Assembly: GCA_001801405.1 (NCBI GenBank)
Contig: MGXQ01000061.1
Span: 1 to 7,111 of the forward strand
Length of the DNA: 7,111 bases
Reading direction: 5' to 3'
Source of the DNA: Gammaproteobacteria bacterium RIFCSPHIGHO2_02_FULL_42_13
GTDB lineage: Bacteria; Pseudomonadota; Gammaproteobacteria; UBA12402
Position numbers and translations under genes: made by a program. The notes below the pieces were generated by a model. It did not search any database, was not told the origin of the DNA, and saw nothing but the letters and a program-made list of their open reading frames with translations. Below, piece after piece: positions 5,228 to 7,111 of this stretch; position 1 is the first letter of the stretch, and each line of letters starts with the position of its first letter.

Positions 5228-6414
5228 AAAATAATTGGCAAACCAAAAAACTTGGTGAAGTTTGTAGGATTGAAAAAAAACAGAATTCAAGCTTTCTGCC
5301 ATATGTAGGTTTAGAAGATATTGAATCTAACACCGGAAGGTTTTTAGGCACAACTGAGGTCAGAGAGGTAAAAAGCAATACCTTCTATTTTACATCTTCT
5401 CATGTGCTTTATGGCCGCTTACGGCCTTATTTAAATAAAGTTTTTTTACCTGAATTCGATGGGCACTGCTCAACTGAAATCTTTCCGATTATCCCTAATA
5501 ATCTATTGGATAGAAAGTTTCTATTTTATTGGCTTACAACAAACGAAACAGTTGACAAAATTAACTCTACTTGCACTGGGGCTAGAATGCCACGTGCTAA
5601 TATGAATGAAGTGATTGATTTTGAAATTCCAGTGCCACCAATCCAAGAACAAAAACGCATCGTTGCCATTCTTGACCAAGCCTTTGCCGATATCGAAAAA
5701 CTCCGCGCGAATACGGAAAGGAATTTAAAAAATGCCCGTGAGTTGTTTGAGAGTTATGCTAAAAAAGTTCTTTTTTCAACTGCAAGAGGATGGATTGAAT
5801 CAACTATTGGTAAAGAGTGCAATTTGATGACGGGCGGCACACCTAGTAAAACAGAAAAGAAATACTTCGATAATGGAACTATAAGGTGGCTAGTTTCTGG
5901 TGATGTGCATAAGGGAATAATTGAAGATTGTGAAGGTAGAATTACTAAATTAGGGTTGGCTAATTCGAATGCTAAGTATTTACCGACTAACTCCGTAGTT
6001 ATTGCCTTAAATGGTCAGGGGAAGACGAGAGGAACAGTTGCATTGTTAAAAGTGGAAGCGACATGTAATCAGTCAATAGTGAGCATTTTTCCAAAAGAAT
6101 CATCAGGCATTTTTTCAGAATATATACTTTTAAATCTTCAAAGTAGATATAATGAAATTAGGAAAATGACTGGAGATTCCGGCAATGATAGGCGTGGTTT
6201 GAATATGCCTTTGATTAGATCAATTAAAATATCATTTCCCAGTAGCTATGAAGAGCAGCAAAATATGATAAGAAAATTGACTATATTAAAAGAATTAAAT
6301 AATGACCTTGTTCTTAGATATCAAGAAAAAATTAATTATTTGGATCAGTTAAAAAAATCTATTTTACAAAAAGCCTTCACCGGCCAACTAACTAAACACG
6401 AGGTGACGGTATGA
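5224..6414 (+). CDS. hsdS: Type I restriction-modification specificity subunit HsdS
   Basis: This 396-residue protein chooses the bipartite DNA target for HsdM (and HsdR). Residues ~5-137 form target-recognition domain 1 (starting WQTKKLGEVCRI, with YGRLRPYLNK at 63-72). The central conserved helix follows, PPIQEQKRIVAILDQAF (138-154) to about 185. Target-recognition domain 2 covers ~189-340 (WIESTIGKECNLMTGGTPS, ALNGQGKTRGTVAL). The distal conserved helix is at 343-389, ending KKSILQKAFTGQL. Both half-site domains are complete, so a bipartite target is expected; the target cannot be read from the sequence. It starts inside the Shedu stop (ATGA) and ends inside the next start (ATGA, 6411-6414), indicating translational coupling on both sides. 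The central conserved part (around 5638-5715) looks richer in G+C than the two recognition-domain parts, as expected if those domains were exchanged by recombination. Confidence 0.95.
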   Translation: MKNNWQTKKLGEVCRIEKKQNSSFLPYVGLEDIESNTGRFLGTTEVREVKSNTFYFTSSHVLYGRLRPYLNKVFLPEFDGHCSTEIFPIIPNNLLDRKFLFYWLTTNETVDKINSTCTGARMPRANMNEVIDFEIPVPPIQEQKRIVAILDQAFADIEKLRANTERNLKNARELFESYAKKVLFSTARGWIESTIGKECNLMTGGTPSKTEKKYFDNGTIRWLVSGDVHKGIIEDCEGRITKLGLANSNAKYLPTNSVVIALNGQGKTRGTVALLKVEATCNQSIVSIFPKESSGIFSEYILLNLQSRYNEIRKMTGDSGNDRRGLNMPLIRSIKISFPSSYEEQQNMIRKLTILKELNNDLVLRYQEKINYLDQLKKSILQKAFTGQLTKHEVTV

Positions 6415-7111
6415 ATGAGCAACGTGATATTGATTTGATTAATGATCTTTTAGCCCATGAAGCTGAGCTGCCTTGGCTGGAATTTAAAAAAGATAATATC
6501 GACAAACAAGTAATTGGAAAACTTTGCTCAGCGCTGTCCAATGGCGCACGTTTAGTAGAACGCGATTTTGGATATGTTATCTGGGGTGTAGATGATAGCA
6601 GTCACAAAATAATAGGAACTCAATTTGATCCAGATACTGAAAAAGTGAGCAACCAGGGATTGCAAATTTGGCTGGCGCAACAGTTAAAGCCGAATATTGC
6701 ATTTCATTTTAAAATTATTAACCATCCACAAGGGCGAGTAGTCTTATTAGAGATTCCAGCAACAATAACCGCCCCTGTCGCATTTAATGATATCCCTTAT
6801 ATTCGCATTGGCAGTGCAACTCCTAAGCTTTTAGATCATCCTCATCACTATGCGCGGTTAATTGAGTGTTTGCGTCCTTACACATGGGAGCAGGGTATTG
6901 CAAAACAATATGTAACGAGCGAGGAAATATTGCAGCTAATAGACTACACGGCTTATTTTCGTTTAACCAAACAACCGCTACCTGATAATCGCTCTAGCAT
7001 TTTTGAAAAATTAGAAGCAGATCGATTGGTTATTCATGATGTAGGGGAAAAATGGAATATTACCAATCTTGGTGCTATTTTATTTGCTGCTGATCTCAAC
7101 CAATTTAGTGG
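6411..7111 (+). CDS. AlbA_2 (Schlafen-type) domain protein, 3' partial
   Basis: The frame opens at ATG 6411, overlapping the hsdS stop (ATGA), and stays open to the right edge, giving 233 residues. An ATG at 6415 is out of frame. Residues ~14-130 match the AlbA_2 domain (formerly AAA_4): ELPWLEFKKDN (19-29), the helix QVIGKLCSALSNGARL (33-48), DFGYVIWGVDD (52-62), IIGTQFDP (67-74), RVVLLEIPA (109-117), and PYIRIGSATPKL (129-140) followed by DHP. Residues ~165-225 look like a winged-helix region ending in TNLGAILF. Family members in type I loci are about 480-570 residues and often carry a C-terminal ATPase-like region, which would lie outside the window. AlbA_2 shares its fold with Schlafen cores; some Schlafens cut RNA. 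Function here is unproven; a DNA- or RNA-binding accessory or regulator of the hsd operon is plausible. hsdR is expected further downstream. Confidence 0.88.
   Translation, partial: MNEQRDIDLINDLLAHEAELPWLEFKKDNIDKQVIGKLCSALSNGARLVERDFGYVIWGVDDSSHKIIGTQFDPDTEKVSNQGLQIWLAQQLKPNIAFHFKIINHPQGRVVLLEIPATITAPVAFNDIPYIRIGSATPKLLDHPHHYARLIECLRPYTWEQGIAKQYVTSEEILQLIDYTAYFRLTKQPLPDNRSSIFEKLEADRLVIHDVGEKWNITNLGAILFAADLNQFS

Overview
The window looks like the chromosome of a gammaproteobacterium that lives inside eukaryotic cells, probably of the order Legionellales (Legionella, Coxiella, Rickettsiella or Berkiella relatives). The main reason is the first gene, which joins a eukaryote-type U-box (ubiquitin ligase) domain to ankyrin repeats, coiled coils and an acidic C-terminal tail, an architecture typical of secreted effectors in that order. 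The genus cannot be fixed from the sequence alone.

Layout. (1) Bases 2-1948, + strand: the 3' part of the U-box/ankyrin gene. Its reading frame is open to the left edge and begins with a charged helix encoded by a perfect 15-bp tandem repeat, so the true start lies outside the window. (2) Bases 1949-2702: a 754-bp interval with no established gene but much structure. It holds a 10-bp inverted repeat, a 187-bp segment bounded by perfect 13-bp inverted repeats resembling IS903-type (IS5 family) ends, a possible small minus-strand gene with good ribosome binding sites, a 17-bp operator-like palindrome, and four hairpins in about 150 bp. The last hairpin looks like a bidirectional terminator and ends 21 bases before the next start codon. 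(3) Bases 2703-7111, + strand: a compact defence operon with hsdM (type I methyltransferase), a Shedu (DUF4263) PD-(D/E)xK nuclease, hsdS (specificity subunit, two target-recognition domains) and the 5' part of an AlbA_2/Schlafen-type gene that runs off the right edge. The last two junctions are ATGA start/stop overlaps, so these genes are probably translationally coupled.

How the genes may work together. HsdM and HsdS would form the sequence-specific methyltransferase; no hsdR is in the window and it is expected downstream. The Shedu-type nuclease sits between hsdM and hsdS, so two DNA-targeting defence activities probably share one transcript. The AlbA_2 gene belongs to a family often found as a passenger in type I loci. 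The U-box gene is base-compositionally richer in G+C than the defence genes (by eye), and the mobile-element-like spacer between them suggests that the defence operon is an inserted accessory module. The most interesting points are the Shedu gene inside the hsd operon, the terminator-like hairpin cluster before hsdM, and the U-box/ankyrin effector with its minisatellite.
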